DNA from: Alphaproteobacteria bacterium
GTDB lineage: Bacteria > Pseudomonadota > Alphaproteobacteria > UBA2136 > UBA6156
NCBI GenBank assembly: GCA_027490875.1
Contig: JAIXXE010000102.1
Coordinates: 1 to 6,421 of the forward strand
Direction: 5' to 3'
DNA length: 6,421 nucleotides
Shown here: positions 5,923 through 6,421 of the stretch, one piece after another
How positions within the stretch are numbered: position 1 is the stretch's first letter
Layout of the letters: each line of letters opens with the position of its first letter
The notes under the pieces: generated by a model
Seen by the model: only the letters and a program-made list of their open reading frames with translations
Database searches by the model: none
Told to the model about the DNA's origin: nothing
Program-made: the position numbers and the translations under genes

Positions 5923-6421
5923 CTACGCCAAAAACGGGATTTCAACAAGAGCCGGGCCGCCCTCCGCATCAATCCAAACCAATCCCAGGCGCAACACACA
6001 GGTGGCGTCATCGGCCTGCAGCGCCTGCGCATAGCCGCGCAATTGGGCCTGATAGGCATCTGGCACGGGGTCGCTCGGCGCGCCGGTTTTAAAGTCAATC
6101 ACCCACAGGGCTTCGGCAGTGGGCACCAAGCGGTCAACCCGCCCTACCCCGCCGTGGGGCAGCAACACTTCTATCTCTGCTTCGCTTTGGGGAACAAACA
6201 ACCATGGCAAGGCCTTGCGCACGGCCTGCGCCTTGGCCTCGGCGGCGGCTTGCAGCGTTGGCCCCGCCATGGGCGGCAGCCCTTGCAGGCAGCGGTGTAC
6301 GGCTTCGCCCAGTTGCTGCGCGGGGCTGGTTAAGGGGTTGGCAAGCAACGGAGTGGCCAAGGCCGTCACATCGGGCGCAGAGGGCGCTGTAACGGCCGGT
6401 GCCTGCATAGGAAGCACCGCT
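5923..6421 (-). CDS. addA: Double-strand break repair helicase-nuclease AddA, C-terminal end (partial)
   Basis: AddA pairs with AddB to resect double-strand DNA ends for RecA loading, the counterpart of RecBCD. Only the last 165 or so codons are in view; the frame is open at the right edge and the rest of this protein (usually above 1,100 aa) lies outside. The visible part is the RecB-family PD-(D/E)XK nuclease domain: GEAVHRCLQ with its His (codon about 6295-6297), an EIEVLLP strand, GRVDRLV with the metal-binding Asp (6133-6135), VIDFKTG giving the D-x-K pair (Asp 6094-6096, Lys 6088-6090), and YQAQLRGYAQAL carrying the QxxxY motif. All key residues are present, so the nuclease looks active. 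A GTG at 6415-6417 is internal and not the start. Assignment to AddA rather than another RecB-nuclease protein leans on trxA next door. Confidence 0.85.
   Translation of the reverse strand, partial: AVLPMQAPAVTAPSAPDVTALATPLLANPLTSPAQQLGEAVHRCLQGLPPMAGPTLQAAAEAKAQAVRKALPWLFVPQSEAEIEVLLPHGGVGRVDRLVPTAEALWVIDFKTGAPSDPVPDAYQAQLRGYAQALQADDATCVLRLGLVWIDAEGGPALVEIPFLA

Noticed and set aside
6415..6417. In-frame GTG as the start of a separate small nuclease gene.
   Set aside because: The frame stays open to the window edge, no ribosome site can be seen, and the domain is the normal C-terminal part of AddA.

Overview
The window reads as a stretch of core chromosome from an alphaproteobacterium. The clues are a short NrnC-type RNase D protein directly upstream of kdsD-lptC-lptA-lptB, and an AddA-type helicase-nuclease followed by thioredoxin. 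NrnC is characteristic of Alphaproteobacteria, and nrnC-kdsD-lptCAB is a familiar order there. Base composition is moderately GC-rich (judged by eye) and codon use looks uniform. I see no mobile element, tRNA, rRNA, CRISPR array or sign of recent transfer. I cannot name the genus.

Layout, left to right. The plus strand (4-4685) carries six genes: a CheR chemotaxis methyltransferase with a long Pro/Ala-rich N-terminal tail, an NrnC-like exoribonuclease, KdsD arabinose-5-phosphate isomerase, and LptC, LptA and LptB. From nrnC onward the gaps are 21, 11, 1 and 10 bases, which suggests one transcript. The minus strand (4682-6421) carries, in transcription order, the C-terminal end of AddA (cut by the right edge), thioredoxin TrxA and undecaprenyl-diphosphatase UppP. 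lptB and uppP meet tail to tail and share the bases TTAA as their two stop codons. No gene-free stretch exceeds about 60 bases.

How the genes fit together. Most serve the envelope. KdsD makes the precursor of KDO, the inner-core sugar of LPS. LptB (cytoplasmic ATPase), LptC (inner-membrane bitopic protein) and LptA (periplasmic bridge) carry finished LPS towards the outer membrane. UppP recycles the undecaprenyl carrier used for peptidoglycan and O-antigen. NrnC would finish RNA decay by degrading very short oligonucleotides. AddA repairs double-strand breaks with AddB, and TrxA is the general disulfide reductant. CheR methylates chemoreceptors, but no other chemotaxis gene is visible.

I found no undescribed system. 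The most notable observation is in the NrnC-like protein: the first exonuclease motif reads D-T-K where the family has D-T-E. This is a one-base change (GAA to AAA) that removes a metal-binding catalytic acid. Secondary points are the CheR tail, seven-base G or C runs in kdsD, lptC and the gap between them (one placed so that loss of a base would fuse lptC to lptA), and the convergent uppP right after lptB.
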